Below are positions 45,897 through 55,681 of a stretch of DNA of 64,000 bases, in pieces (the first letter of the stretch is position 1; every line of letters starts with the position of its first letter). The stretch spans positions 124,001 to 188,000 of the forward strand of contig NZ_FTOQ01000005.1 of NCBI RefSeq assembly GCF_900156805.1, read 5' to 3'. The notes beneath the pieces are model-generated. The model was not told the DNA's origin. It did no database searches and saw nothing but the letters and a program-made list of their open reading frames with translations. Source of the DNA: Roseivivax lentus (GTDB lineage Bacteria > Pseudomonadota > Alphaproteobacteria > Rhodobacterales > Rhodobacteraceae). Position numbers and translations under genes: made by a program.

Positions 45897-46844
45897 ATGA
45901 CCTACGCCACCGTCCCAGACACCCATCCGCCCGCGCCGCGCGGCTGGTACAAACGCAATCAGATCGCGGTCACGCCGTTTCTGTTCCTGGCACCCGCGAT
46001 CCTGTTCTTCGCGGTCTACGTCATCATCCCGATCGGCCAGAGCTTCTGGATCAGCCTGCACGAATGGGACGGTCTGGGCGAGGCGACATGGGTCGGCACC
46101 GCCAATTACGAGCGCCTTCTGGGCATCGGCGAGCAGAACATGGATCGCAAGTTCGAGACCTCGTTCTGGAACAACATCAAGTGGCTGATCCTCTACCTGT
46201 TGGCGATCCCCGCCGGGTTGTTCATCGCGCTCTTCCTCAATCAGACGGTACGCGGCATCCGCGTTTACAAGTCGCTGTTCTTCTTTCCCTTCGTCATCAG
46301 CCAGGTGGTCGTGGGCCTTGTCTTTTCGTGGTTCTACCTGCCGCGCGAAGGGCTTCTGAACGCCTTGATCGGCCTTTTCGGCTTCGGGCCGGTGAACATC
46401 CTCGGCGATCCGTCGCTGGCCACCTACGGCATCATCGCGGCGGGTCTGTGGCCGCAGACGGCCTATTGCATGATCCTCTACCTGACCGGCCTGAACGCCG
46501 TCGATCCCGAGCAGGTCGAGGCCGCGCGCCTCGACGGCGCCAAGGGCTGGCGGATGCTGTGGTACGTGATCTTGCCGCAGCTCAAGCCCGCGACCTTCAT
46601 CGCCTTCGTCGTGACGATCATCGGCGCGCTCAGGTCCTTCGACCTCATCTCGGTCATGACCAATGGCGGCCCCTTCGGATCGACCCGCGTACTGAGCTTC
46701 TACATGTTCGAGGAATCGCTGTCGGAATTCGGCTTCCGCATGGGCTATGGCGCGGCCATCGCGGTGATCCTGTTCTTCATCATGCTGGCCTTCATCATCT
46801 ACTTCCTCTGGTCGATGTACCAGGACGAAAGAGGAGGGCGCTGA
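45897..46844 (+). CDS. ABC sugar transporter permease 1 (MalF type)
   Basis: A 315-residue inner-membrane permease with six helices. The EAA loop that contacts the ATPase is 'EAARLDGAKGWRMLWYVILP'. The N-terminal 'AVTPFLFLAPAILFFAVYVI' helix and 'SLHEWDGLGEATWVGTANYE' periplasmic segment are standard for family-1 sugar importers. A GAGGGAGAG ribosome site precedes the ATG. It is separated from permease 2 by 1 bp. Confidence 0.94.
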   Translation: MTYATVPDTHPPAPRGWYKRNQIAVTPFLFLAPAILFFAVYVIIPIGQSFWISLHEWDGLGEATWVGTANYERLLGIGEQNMDRKFETSFWNNIKWLILYLLAIPAGLFIALFLNQTVRGIRVYKSLFFFPFVISQVVVGLVFSWFYLPREGLLNALIGLFGFGPVNILGDPSLATYGIIAAGLWPQTAYCMILYLTGLNAVDPEQVEAARLDGAKGWRMLWYVILPQLKPATFIAFVVTIIGALRSFDLISVMTNGGPFGSTRVLSFYMFEESLSEFGFRMGYGAAIAVILFFIMLAFIIYFLWSMYQDERGGR

Positions 46845-46845
46845 G

Positions 46846-47694
46846 ATGTTCCCGACTCCGATCGAAAAGCGTCCCCGCTCCGCGCAGCTCAGCTACCAGG
46901 CGTTCCTGCCGCTGGCTCTTATCCTCTGGCTTCTGCCGCTGATCGCGGTCGCGAATTTCTCGATCAAGCCCGAGGCGGATTTCGTGAACGGCAATTACTG
47001 GGGCATGCCGTCCTCCTTCGAGATGTTCTCGAATTACGGCCGGGTGTTCTTCGAATCGAACATGCCGCGCTATCTGCTCAATTCGCTGTTCATCACCGTG
47101 CCCACCGTGATCGGCGCGGTGGCCCTGTCGGCGATGGCGGGCTTTGCGCTGGGGGTCTACCGGTTCAAGGGGAACCTGTTCATCTTCTTCATGTTCATCG
47201 CGGGCAACTTCGTACCGTTCCAGATCCTGATGGTGCCGGTGCGCGATCTGACCATCGACCTCAACCTCTATGACACCAAGACCGGGCTGATTCTGTTTCA
47301 CATCGCCTTCCAGACCGGGTTCTGCACGCTTTTCATGCGCAATTTCATCCGCGCCCTGCCCTTCCCGCTAATCGAAGCGGCACGAGTCGAGGGCGTCGCG
47401 GAGTGGAGGATCTTCTGGTACGTGGTGTTGCCCTTGATGAAGCCCGCGCTGGCCGCCCTGGCTGTGCTGATCTTCACCTTCATCTGGAACGATTACTTCT
47501 GGGCCGTGGTGCTGACCCAGGGACCGGGCGCACAACCCGTCACGGCGGGCATCACCGAGTTCAACAGCCAGTTCCGCGCCGCCTACCACCTGATGAGCGC
47601 AGGCTCCATCGTGGCCGCCCTGCCGCCGGTGGCGATGTTCTTCCTGATGCAGAAGCACTTCATTGCCGGTCTGACCCTCGGGGCCGTCAAATGA
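46846..47694 (+). CDS. ABC sugar transporter permease 2 (MalG type)
   Basis: A 282-residue permease with six helices and EAA loop 'EAARVEGVAEWRIFWYVVLP'. The C-terminal 'FFLMQKHFIAGLTLGAVK' is the classical MalG-type ending. It starts 1 bp after permease 1 and its stop overlaps the alpha-galactosidase start by 4 bp. Confidence 0.95.
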   Translation: MFPTPIEKRPRSAQLSYQAFLPLALILWLLPLIAVANFSIKPEADFVNGNYWGMPSSFEMFSNYGRVFFESNMPRYLLNSLFITVPTVIGAVALSAMAGFALGVYRFKGNLFIFFMFIAGNFVPFQILMVPVRDLTIDLNLYDTKTGLILFHIAFQTGFCTLFMRNFIRALPFPLIEAARVEGVAEWRIFWYVVLPLMKPALAALAVLIFTFIWNDYFWAVVLTQGPGAQPVTAGITEFNSQFRAAYHLMSAGSIVAALPPVAMFFLMQKHFIAGLTLGAVK

Positions 47695-49775
47695 TCCGAT
47701 GCTGGCGTCTCGATGACAGCCGGCAGTCGCTTGTCCTCGGCTCCCGAAACAGCCACCTCGCCGAGGTGGTCTATTGGGGCCCACGGCTGCCCGACGGCGA
47801 AGACCTCGAGACGATCTACCGTGCGCATGAGATCGACGTCACCGGCGGCATGCTCGATGCCAACCCCGCTTTGTCGGTCTGCCCCGAAGCCACGCGCACC
47901 TTCCCGGGCCAGCCCGGGCTGATCCTGCGAGACGGATCGGGCAAGCCGCTCCTGCCCGACTTTCGCTTCGATGCCGCCGATCGGGACGGCACCGCGCTGG
48001 CATTAACGTTTCGCGATACGGCGCACGGGCTGAGCTACACCGCCGCCTTCACGATCAACCCCGTCACCCACGTGATCGAAGCCAGGGCCACGCTGGACTG
48101 CGACAGCCCCGTCCATCTGCACTGGCTCGCCGCGCCGGTCTTTCCCGGGCCGCAACTGGCGGACGAGATGATCGACTTCTCGGGGCGCTGGTGCGGCGAG
48201 TTCCAGATGAACCGCATCCCCTGGTCGCCCGGCATGCGGTATCGCGAGAACCGCACCGGGCGCACCGGGCACGAGCATTTCCCGGGCCTGCTGCTGCCGT
48301 GCCGGGGCGCGACCAACGCGGCGGGCGACGTCTTCGCCTTCCACTACGGATGGTCGGGCGGTCACCGCATGATCGCCGAGGAATTGCCCGACGGCCGGCG
48401 TCAAATTCAGTTCGGCCATGCCGCGCGGGTCGAGAACAACGCGAGGCAACGCTTCGAGACCGGCATTCTCTACGCCGTCTATTCCGATGACGGGATCAAT
48501 GGCTGCGCCGTGGCCTTCCAGCGTCATCTGCGCGACGAGGTCGTCAATTTTCCCTTCCCCGGCAGGCCGCGCCCGGTGCACTACAATTGTTGGGAAGCGG
48601 TCTATTTCGATCACAACCTGCCGGAACTCAAGGAAATCGCTGGGATCGCCGCCGAACTTGGCGCAGAGCGCTTCGTGCTCGATGACGGCTGGTTCGGCAA
48701 CCGCGACGACGACACCCGGGCGCTGTCGGACTGGGAGGTCGATCCGCGCAAATATCCCGACGGGCTGGGGCCGCTGATCGACCACGTGCACGGGCTGGGC
48801 ATGAGTTTCGGCCTCTGGTTCGAGCCGGAAATGATCAACCCCGACAGCGGCATTCACCGCAAGCACCCCGAATGGGCCTTCGGCAGCGAGGACCAGATCC
48901 TCGGCCGCCAGCAGAAGGCGCTCAACATGGCGCTGCCGGAGGTGCGGGATTTCCTGTTCGACCGGGTGGGCCGGATCCTCGGCGAATACGAGATCGACTA
49001 CGTCAAGTGGGACCACAACCGCGTGCTGCCCGTGCCCGACGCGGCCCAGACCCGCGGTTCCTACGAATTGATCGACCGGCTGCGCGCGGCCTTCCCCGCG
49101 ACCGAGATCGAAAGCTGCGCCTCGGGCGGCGCGCGGATCGATTTCGGCATCCTGAAACGGACCCACCGGGTCTGGCTGTCCGACAGCAACGACGCCATCG
49201 AACGGCTCCGGATGCAGCACAATGCCGCGATCTTCCTGCCGATGGCGGTCACCGGGTCCCATGTGGGCCCGCGCGTCTGTCACACCTCGGGTCGCACCAT
49301 CGATATCCGCTTCCGCGCCTGGGTCGCGGCGCAGCGGCATATGGGCTTCGAGATGGATCCGCGCGAATTGACGGCGGATGAGGCGCGCATCCTGAAGGAG
49401 GTCACCCGATGGTGGAAGGACAACCGCGACTGGATGGTCAAGGCCGATATCCTGCGCCTCGACAGCCCGGACCCGGCAGTGCTCGCCGAGCAGCATCTGG
49501 CGCAAGGCGGCGGGCGCTTCGTCGTCTTCGCGGGCAAGCAGGACACCTCGCGGCAGATCGCCCCCCGGCCCCTGTGTCTCACCCGTCTGAGCCGGGACGC
49601 CATGTACCGCGTCACGTTGAAGAACCGCGATGACGCGCCTGCCCTCTCGCGCGGCGATCCGCTTCTGAAATCCGCGAGCATGACCGTCAGCGGCGGCTAC
49701 CTGATGCGCCACGGCCTGACTCTGCCCTGGGGCTTTCCCGAAACCATGTGGGTGGTCGAAGGCGAACTGGTCTGA
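47691..49775 (+). CDS. Alpha-galactosidase, glycoside hydrolase family 36
   Basis: A 694-residue GH36 enzyme that removes terminal alpha-galactose from sugars such as melibiose and raffinose. The N-terminal beta supersandwich is followed by the barrel: 'NCWEAVYFDHNLPELKEIAG', 'FVLDDGWFGNRDDDTRALSD', 'GLWFEPEMINPDS', nucleophile Asp in 'IDYVKWDHNRVL', 'ESCASGGARIDFGI' and acid/base Asp in 'WLSDSNDAIERL'. Length is typical for tetrameric bacterial GH36. There is no signal peptide. ATG 47691 overlaps the permease stop, showing translational coupling. Confidence 0.95.
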   Translation: MIRCWRLDDSRQSLVLGSRNSHLAEVVYWGPRLPDGEDLETIYRAHEIDVTGGMLDANPALSVCPEATRTFPGQPGLILRDGSGKPLLPDFRFDAADRDGTALALTFRDTAHGLSYTAAFTINPVTHVIEARATLDCDSPVHLHWLAAPVFPGPQLADEMIDFSGRWCGEFQMNRIPWSPGMRYRENRTGRTGHEHFPGLLLPCRGATNAAGDVFAFHYGWSGGHRMIAEELPDGRRQIQFGHAARVENNARQRFETGILYAVYSDDGINGCAVAFQRHLRDEVVNFPFPGRPRPVHYNCWEAVYFDHNLPELKEIAGIAAELGAERFVLDDGWFGNRDDDTRALSDWEVDPRKYPDGLGPLIDHVHGLGMSFGLWFEPEMINPDSGIHRKHPEWAFGSEDQILGRQQKALNMALPEVRDFLFDRVGRILGEYEIDYVKWDHNRVLPVPDAAQTRGSYELIDRLRAAFPATEIESCASGGARIDFGILKRTHRVWLSDSNDAIERLRMQHNAAIFLPMAVTGSHVGPRVCHTSGRTIDIRFRAWVAAQRHMGFEMDPRELTADEARILKEVTRWWKDNRDWMVKADILRLDSPDPAVLAEQHLAQGGGRFVVFAGKQDTSRQIAPRPLCLTRLSRDAMYRVTLKNRDDAPALSRGDPLLKSASMTVSGGYLMRHGLTLPWGFPETMWVVEGELV

Positions 49776-49992
49776 GCGGGAGGTGTGGCGCAGGCCTGGC
49801 GGTCTGGTCCGGTCGCAGGTGGCGCGAACGGCCCTTGCGGGGCGATGCCGCAACCGGCGACATGCCATGGAATCGTTATCGGCAAGGGGGCGTGTGAGGC
49901 GACCGGGCCGCACCTTTTCGGGCTGAGCTTTATCCATGCCGAGGACAGAGCCATCGAGGACCTGAGACCCGCGCGATGAAGGAGCATGCACG

Positions 49993-50658
49993 ATGACCGA
50001 TTCCGCACCGGCGGACCCGCTGGCCGACCCTGCCGCCACGGCCTCGGCCTATCCCGGTCTCAGGCACGCGCCCGCGACGGCGCGCAACCGCGAACCGATC
50101 CGGCACGCGCTCGCGGACGTCTTGCCGGACCGGCCCCAGACGGTTCTGGAGATCGCTTCGGGGTCGGGAGAGCATGGGCTCTGGATGGCGCGGGCCCTGC
50201 CCCATGTGACATGGATGACCAGCGAGGCGACGGAGGACGGCCTTGCCGCCATCGAGGCCTGGCGCGCGCTTCTGCCAGAGCTCGCGGCCCGCGTCCCGCC
50301 CCCCGTTCTGATCGACGCCGCGCGTCCGCCCTGGCCGGGCCCCGAGGTGGATGCGATCTTCGTGGCGAACATGACGCATATTTCCCCCTGGGATACGACA
50401 TTGGGCCTGCTCGAAGGTGCGCGGGCGCGGCTCAAGACCGGCGGGCAACTGCTGATCTACGGGCCCTTCAACGAGGACGGCGCCTTCACCGGGCCCGGCA
50501 ATGCCGCCTTCGACGCCGATCTGCGCCTGCGAAATGCACAATGGGGATTGCGGGACCGCGAGGCGGTGGATGCCGCGGCGGCGGCACAGGGATTTGCCGG
50601 AGAGCCGTGCCGCGTGATGCCCTCCGATAACCGCCTGCTGGTCTATCGCCGCCTCTGA
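49993..50658 (+). CDS. DUF938 protein (SAM-dependent methyltransferase fold)
   Basis: A 221-residue protein of the DUF938 family, a methyltransferase-like fold of unknown substrate. The family motifs are 'ATARNREPIRHALADVL' and 'VLEIASGSGEHGLWMARALP' (SAM loop), 'NMTHISPWDTTLGLLEGA' and 'LLIYGPFNEDGAFTGPGNAAFDADLR' (only the region at about residues 155-180 is meant). The last, with the 'YGPF---G--T--SN--FD--LR' pattern, is specific to DUF938. It begins 217 bp after the alpha-galactosidase and is probably independent. Confidence 0.92.
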   Translation: MTDSAPADPLADPAATASAYPGLRHAPATARNREPIRHALADVLPDRPQTVLEIASGSGEHGLWMARALPHVTWMTSEATEDGLAAIEAWRALLPELAARVPPPVLIDAARPPWPGPEVDAIFVANMTHISPWDTTLGLLEGARARLKTGGQLLIYGPFNEDGAFTGPGNAAFDADLRLRNAQWGLRDREAVDAAAAAQGFAGEPCRVMPSDNRLLVYRRL

Positions 50659-51397
50659 CGGGTCGGTGCGCGTTTCGGTGGCATCGGGTTTCGGTTGGGA
50701 CGTTTTGAGCGGAGAGATGCGCTTTTGCCCGGTGCCGGACTGGGTTTGAGCCATCTCGACGGTGTTTTCCGGCGCTGGCCGCCCGGTGGCCATATGTTCG
50801 TTCTGACATGCGGAGCCGCGTCACGAGGCCACGCATTCGGGCCTCATGCGGCACATGCGTAGGCACAAGGGTCGGAGAATTGGGCGAAGTGACCTGCCGC
50901 GGCGCGCCCCGCGTCATGGCCGCGCGACCGCAGACGATCTGGTCCCCGCGCAGGGGCTGACCAAGAATAGGCGGCACCTCTCCGGAAAGCGCTGAATGCC
51001 TGCCCATTTCGCCGAAGCCGAATGGCGCTTGTTCAAGGCAATTCCGCGTTTCGGTTGGTTTCGGGCAATGGCGTCCGAAAGCGGCATTCATGCTCCAATA
51101 GGTTTGAGGTCAGGGTGAACTGATTGCGGGCGCTATTCGTGGGACTGCCCTGCGTAGCGCTTTCATCGACCGACTTTCACCCCATCTGCCATGGCAACTT
51201 TTTCCGCTTTATCGGGGAACAAATTGAATCCTGACCGGTTTTCCAATCCTTGACGCGCGGATTCCGCGCGCCCGGGCGGTTCTGCGTCGAACGACGCAAA
51301 AGGACTGCTCCCGGGAAAAAGCGGCCGTTTCGCGTGGCAATACCCATGGGGACCGGCAAAGAAGGACGAACGAAAATTAACAGGAGGGTTCTACGGT
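50659..51397. other. Long leader region of the BCCT gene, no gene recognised
   Basis: About 740 bp without a credible gene. Two inverted repeats stand out near the transporter: CGCGCGGA-T-TCCGCGCG (51254-51270) and TGCGTCG-AA-CGACGCA (51283-51298). They lie about 100-150 bp before the start codon and could be regulator sites or leader hairpins for osmotic control. A strong AGGAGGG site sits at about 51381. Confidence 0.45.
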
Positions 51398-53041
51398 ATG
51401 ACGGATGCATCATCCGCCGATCTTGATATCCCAGCGCCTTCTGGGGACGTGAATACCATCGAAACCGACTACCAGGTCGGTCAGGACAATGTCGAAAGGC
51501 GGTTTGGGCCGCTGACCTTCGACATCCACAACCCGGTCTTCATGATCAGTTCGCTGACCATACTGGGCTTTATTTTTCTGACGCTGATCTTCCAGGAACA
51601 GGCTTCGGCGGCCTTCAACTGGCTCTTTACATTCGTGACGACCACGTTCGACTGGTTCTTCCTCATCGCGGCGAATATCTTCGTGATCTTCTGCCTCGCG
51701 CTGATCGTCAGCCCTCTGGGCAAGGTGCGCCTCGGCGGGACGGATGCGACGCCGGATTTCGGCTACCTGTCGTGGTTCTCGATGCTGTTCGGGGCTGGCA
51801 TGGGAATCGGCCTGATGTTCTTCGGCGTGCTCGAGCCCGTCTATCACATGCAGGCGTCGAACCCGCTGGGCCTTCAGGGGCCGTTCAGCGAGGACGGCAC
51901 GCTCAACGCGGCACAGGTGGATGCGGCCCGCTCCGGCGGTCTGGCGGCCACGATCTTCCACTGGGCATTGCACCCCTGGGCCATCTACGCGGTCGTCGCG
52001 CTGAGCCTTGCGCTGTTCACCTATAACAAGGGTCTGCCGCTCTCGATCCGCTCGGCCTTCTATCCGCTGATGGGGGACCGCGTCTGGGGCTGGCCCGGCC
52101 ATGTCATCGACATCATCGCCGTCTTCGCGACGCTCTTCGGCCTTGCGACCTCGCTCGGGCTCGGCGCGCAGCAAGCGGCGGCGGGCATGTCCTTCGTCTA
52201 TGGCGTGCCGGACACGATCAATACGCAGGTCATCATCATCCTCGGCGTGACCGCCGTCGCGCTCGTCTCGGTCGTGCGGGGCATCGATGGCGGCGTGAAG
52301 CTGCTGTCGAACGTCAACATGGCGCTCGCCGCACTGTTGCTGGTCTTCGTGTTCTTCGCCGGTCCGACACTCCAGATCATCTCGGATGTCTTCACCGGCA
52401 TGGGCGCTTACGCCACCGATGTCTGGGGCCTGTCGAACCCGTTCAACCGCGACGACGACAGCTTCCGCGAGGGCTGGACCTCGTTCTACTGGGCCTGGTG
52501 GATCTCCTGGTCGCCCTTCGTGGGCATGTTCATCGCCCGGGTGAGCCGGGGCCGCACAGTGCGCGAGTTCATCACCTGCGTGATCCTCGTCCCGTCGCTG
52601 GTCTCGGTCCTCTGGATGGCGACCTTCGGCGGCACGGCGATCAGCCAGGCGGTGGCGATGGGCACCGAGTCCGGCGTCTATCAGAACGTGATCGCGAGCT
52701 ATAACGACTCCATCGCGATGTTCGCGATGTTCGGGGACATGCCGCTGACGTCCATCACCTCGACATTGGCGATCATCCTGGTGCTCGTGTTCTTCGTCAC
52801 CTCGTCCGACTCGGGCAGCCTCGTGATCGACACGATCACCGCGGGCGGCAAGACCGAGGCCCCGACGGGTCAGCGCATCTTCTGGGCGACGACGGAAGGC
52901 CTGGTGGCCATCACGCTCCTCGTCGGGGGTGGCCTGACGGCGCTGCAGGCGATGGTGAACGCGACGGGCGTGTTCTTCACGGTGATCCTGCTGTTCCTGT
53001 GCTGGGCCATCGTGAGGGGCCTGCGGAGCGAACCGCGCTGA
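51398..53041 (+). CDS. BCCT family transporter (betaine/carnitine/choline)
   Basis: A 547-residue secondary transporter for quaternary ammonium compounds with 12 helices. It has 'LFGAGMGIGLMFFGVLEPVY', where the glycine-rich helix reads GMGIGLMF, and the tryptophan box 'SFYWAWWISWSPFVGMFIAR' followed by 'VSRGRTVREF'. The N-terminal cytosolic tail is about 50 residues, long enough for osmosensing. The glycine motif GMGIG, rather than GMGIA or GIGIT, is that of Na+-coupled betaine-type carriers. It is monocistronic with a clear terminator. Confidence 0.94.
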   Translation: MTDASSADLDIPAPSGDVNTIETDYQVGQDNVERRFGPLTFDIHNPVFMISSLTILGFIFLTLIFQEQASAAFNWLFTFVTTTFDWFFLIAANIFVIFCLALIVSPLGKVRLGGTDATPDFGYLSWFSMLFGAGMGIGLMFFGVLEPVYHMQASNPLGLQGPFSEDGTLNAAQVDAARSGGLAATIFHWALHPWAIYAVVALSLALFTYNKGLPLSIRSAFYPLMGDRVWGWPGHVIDIIAVFATLFGLATSLGLGAQQAAAGMSFVYGVPDTINTQVIIILGVTAVALVSVVRGIDGGVKLLSNVNMALAALLLVFVFFAGPTLQIISDVFTGMGAYATDVWGLSNPFNRDDDSFREGWTSFYWAWWISWSPFVGMFIARVSRGRTVREFITCVILVPSLVSVLWMATFGGTAISQAVAMGTESGVYQNVIASYNDSIAMFAMFGDMPLTSITSTLAIILVLVFFVTSSDSGSLVIDTITAGGKTEAPTGQRIFWATTEGLVAITLLVGGGLTALQAMVNATGVFFTVILLFLCWAIVRGLRSEPR

Positions 53042-53070
53042 CTTGAACCACGCGCCATAAGCCATCCCTT

Positions 53071-53105
53071 GCGCCCCCTGTCCGAAACCGGATGGGGGGC
53101 GTTTT
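53071..53105 (+). terminator. Rho-independent terminator of the BCCT gene
   Basis: GCGCCCCCTGTCCG and the inverted CGGATGGGGGGC(G) pair around GAAAC and are followed by TTTT. It begins 30 bp after the transporter stop. Confidence 0.8.
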
Positions 53106-53431
53106 CGTATGCTATCAGCGTGATGCGGTCCTTCATCGCGCGTGGCGTGCCGGGTCTTATTCCCTGCCGAGGCTTCACGACCATCGGACTGCAATTCGGC
53201 CGGGCCAAGTGGTCCGCCCCGGGCCGAGTGACGCTGCAAGACGGTCTCGGGACATCGCGGCCAACCGATTGATCAAGAGGGTGTCCACATTTCGTGTTGG
53301 CCAACAAGAACGAACTCTTCACCCAAGCGTCCAGAGGTGCCCAACTCCGATTGAGCGGTCGACCAACGCTCTGGGCAAACAAGCAGAGCACGTTCATCAT
53401 CTGGATCGGCATGGACAGGGAGGGGACTTAG

Positions 53432-53857
53432 ATGGCGGATGTCGAAGCGTTGATCGGTTCTTGGCGCATGGACGCATGGACGCGCACATCGGTGGAGACA
53501 GGCGAAACCACTGATGCTTTGGGAGCCTCTCCCGTTGGCTACATCGCGTATCATCGCTGCGGACGGATGATGGCATCTGTCTTCCGCCGTGATCGGTTTC
53601 CGCCGAAAGGCCAAGCATGGAGTGTGGAAGAGAAAGCGGAGCTATTCGACGAAATGCTCGCCTATGTCGCCTCCTACCGCATCGAGGGTAATCGAGTGAT
53701 CCACGAGGTTGATGGTTCGTGGAACCCGAACTGGCAGGGTGCTCTCGAACGTCCATTCACGCTGGAAAACAACCGCCTGGTCATCAGCGGGGCTCCCGGC
53801 ATCGACCCCACCACAGGCGAGGAAGTGATCTACCGGATGGAGTTCACCCGGGACTGA
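53432..53857 (+). CDS. Lipocalin-like domain protein
   Basis: A 141-residue soluble protein of the lipocalin-like group (Lipocalin_5 type). The opening 'LIGSWRMDAWTRTS', 'GYIAYHRCGRMMASVF' and 'GNRVIHEVDGSWNPNWQGAL' followed by 'RPFTLENNRLVIS' show the calycin barrel pattern. There is no signal peptide. Upstream lies a 325-bp gap with no gene; no partners are visible. Ligand unknown. Confidence 0.82.
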   Translation: MADVEALIGSWRMDAWTRTSVETGETTDALGASPVGYIAYHRCGRMMASVFRRDRFPPKGQAWSVEEKAELFDEMLAYVASYRIEGNRVIHEVDGSWNPNWQGALERPFTLENNRLVISGAPGIDPTTGEEVIYRMEFTRD

Positions 53858-54034
53858 TCCATGGAAGCGCGTCGACGTCATCCCTGTCCAAAGTGGTGTG
53901 AACCGACAGGGTTTGCGGCCACCTCATTGAGCAATCCGTCTGCCCGGTCGCAGGCGCACTCAATCGCTAATTGAACGGATTGGGCGATGCGGTATCCTTC
54001 CCGCCAGGATGGCCGCACTCTCATGGGGATACCG

Positions 54035-55681
54035 ATGCGCAGACGGGACTTTCTTCGGCAAGCCGGCGCTGCGGTCGGGCTGGCGCCCGCGCTGCAGGCC
54101 CTCGGCGTCTCGCAAGCCCTCGCCCAAGCCGGGCAGCTGCTTCGGGACCTTCCGGAGCTGCGCTCCGAAAACGGCTACCTGAAGACGGAACTCATCATCG
54201 AGATGGGCCGGTTCCAGGTGGGAGGCAGGATGCTCCACCTTCCGGCCTACCGGTTCCAGCACATGGATGCCGGGTCGCTGCCGGGGCCGACGCTGCGGAT
54301 CAAACCCGGTGACAAGTTCGAATGGGACCTGATCAACCGGATGGTCCCGACCGGCATCCCGGACGGCGCCACCCAAAAGCAGATCGATGATCTGAGCCAG
54401 CTGGAATATACCAACGTGCACACCCACGGGCTGCAGGTCTCGCCCGAACCCGGGGGCGACAACGTCTACCAGGAGCTCAAGCCCGGCGATCCGCCGCAGC
54501 CCTATTCCTACCAGGTCCCCGGCCCGGAGACCGGACGTCCGCAACCGGCGGGTCTTTACTGGTATCACCCGCACAAGCACGGCAGCACGTCGCGGCAAGC
54601 CTGGCAGGGCCTCTCGGGCGCCATCGTCGTCGAGGGCGATATCGACGCCGTTCCGGAAATCGCGGCCGCCCGCGAACGCGTGATTGTGCTGAACGCCCTT
54701 CTGGTGAACCCGGCCGGAGAGGTGCCCCGGGCGGGGATCGCACCCAATGCCGGGTTCTCGCCCTTCACCTCGATCCCGGCGATGCCGACCGATATCCTCC
54801 TGACGATGAATGGCCAGTTGCAGCCCGTGGTCGAGCTGCAGCCCGGCGAGGTCCAGCGCTGGCGCATACTGGCCGCCGCGCCGCACCGCTTCTACTGGCT
54901 GGAGGTGGAGGGGCACACGCTTTTCCAGATCGGCCAGGACGGCGTGCCGTTCGCAGAACCTCGGCCGGTCGACCGCATTCTGATGGCCCCGGGGAACCGC
55001 GCCGAGTTCCTGATCAAGGGCGGCAGGGCCGGAACCTACGCCATTCGGGCGGTGGAATACGAGCAAGGCCATCCCGGCGGCGCGCGCCCCGGCTGGATCA
55101 TCGGCACGCTCGAGGTCGCGGGAGAGGCGCGCGACGACGCGCTTCCGACCCGGCTCGTGACCCCGCCGCGAATGCCCGATCAACCGGTGGCCCGCGCGCG
55201 CACGATCACCTTCAAGGGCGAAATCTCGGGGGGCGTGCCGAAGGGCGAATTTATCGGGGCCACGGAACATGCGGGTCATGACGACACCACCCTGCCCGCC
55301 GTGCAATTCTACCTCGACGGGAAGGTGTTCAATGCGGACCGCATCGACCAGCATGTCGTGGCGGGAACCGTCGAAGACTGGACGCTGGTGAACGAGGACG
55401 TCTTCCAGCACCCGTTCCACATCCACGTCAATCCGTTCCAGGTCGTGGCGATCAACGGCCAGCCAGTGGACGACGACACCTGGTGGGACGTGATCCCCCT
55501 GCCCTCGAAGGGGCAGATCACGGTGCGCATGTTCTTCCGGCCCGATGTCACCGGCAAGACCGTCTATCACTGTCATATCCTCCCGCATGAGGACAACGGC
55601 ATGATGGCGAACCTGCGGATTTGTCCGCCGGGCAGCGATCCTTACAATCTGTCCGAGGAGGTCGATCAGTGCGAGATATGA
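54035..55681 (+). CDS. Tat-exported multicopper oxidase
   Basis: A 548-residue three-domain multicopper oxidase. It starts with a twin-arginine signal 'MRRRDFLRQAGAAVGLAPAL' and cleavage near 'SQALA'. Copper motifs: 'NVHTHGLQVSP', 'YWYHPHKHGS', 'HPFHIHVNPFQVV' and 'VYHCHILPHEDNGMM', which give the full T1/T2/T3 ligand set including the axial Met. No Met-rich CueO-type insert is obvious. I chose ATG 54035 with GGGGA upstream; ATGs at 54023 and 53987 are open. The stop overlaps the next gene by 4 bp. Confidence 0.9.
   Translation: MRRRDFLRQAGAAVGLAPALQALGVSQALAQAGQLLRDLPELRSENGYLKTELIIEMGRFQVGGRMLHLPAYRFQHMDAGSLPGPTLRIKPGDKFEWDLINRMVPTGIPDGATQKQIDDLSQLEYTNVHTHGLQVSPEPGGDNVYQELKPGDPPQPYSYQVPGPETGRPQPAGLYWYHPHKHGSTSRQAWQGLSGAIVVEGDIDAVPEIAAARERVIVLNALLVNPAGEVPRAGIAPNAGFSPFTSIPAMPTDILLTMNGQLQPVVELQPGEVQRWRILAAAPHRFYWLEVEGHTLFQIGQDGVPFAEPRPVDRILMAPGNRAEFLIKGGRAGTYAIRAVEYEQGHPGGARPGWIIGTLEVAGEARDDALPTRLVTPPRMPDQPVARARTITFKGEISGGVPKGEFIGATEHAGHDDTTLPAVQFYLDGKVFNADRIDQHVVAGTVEDWTLVNEDVFQHPFHIHVNPFQVVAINGQPVDDDTWWDVIPLPSKGQITVRMFFRPDVTGKTVYHCHILPHEDNGMMANLRICPPGSDPYNLSEEVDQCEI

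Noticed and set aside
51410-53239. Long minus-strand open frame opposite the BCCT gene
   Set aside because: Antisense of a clear transporter, rich in His/Arg/Asp/Glu; no credible start or homology pattern.
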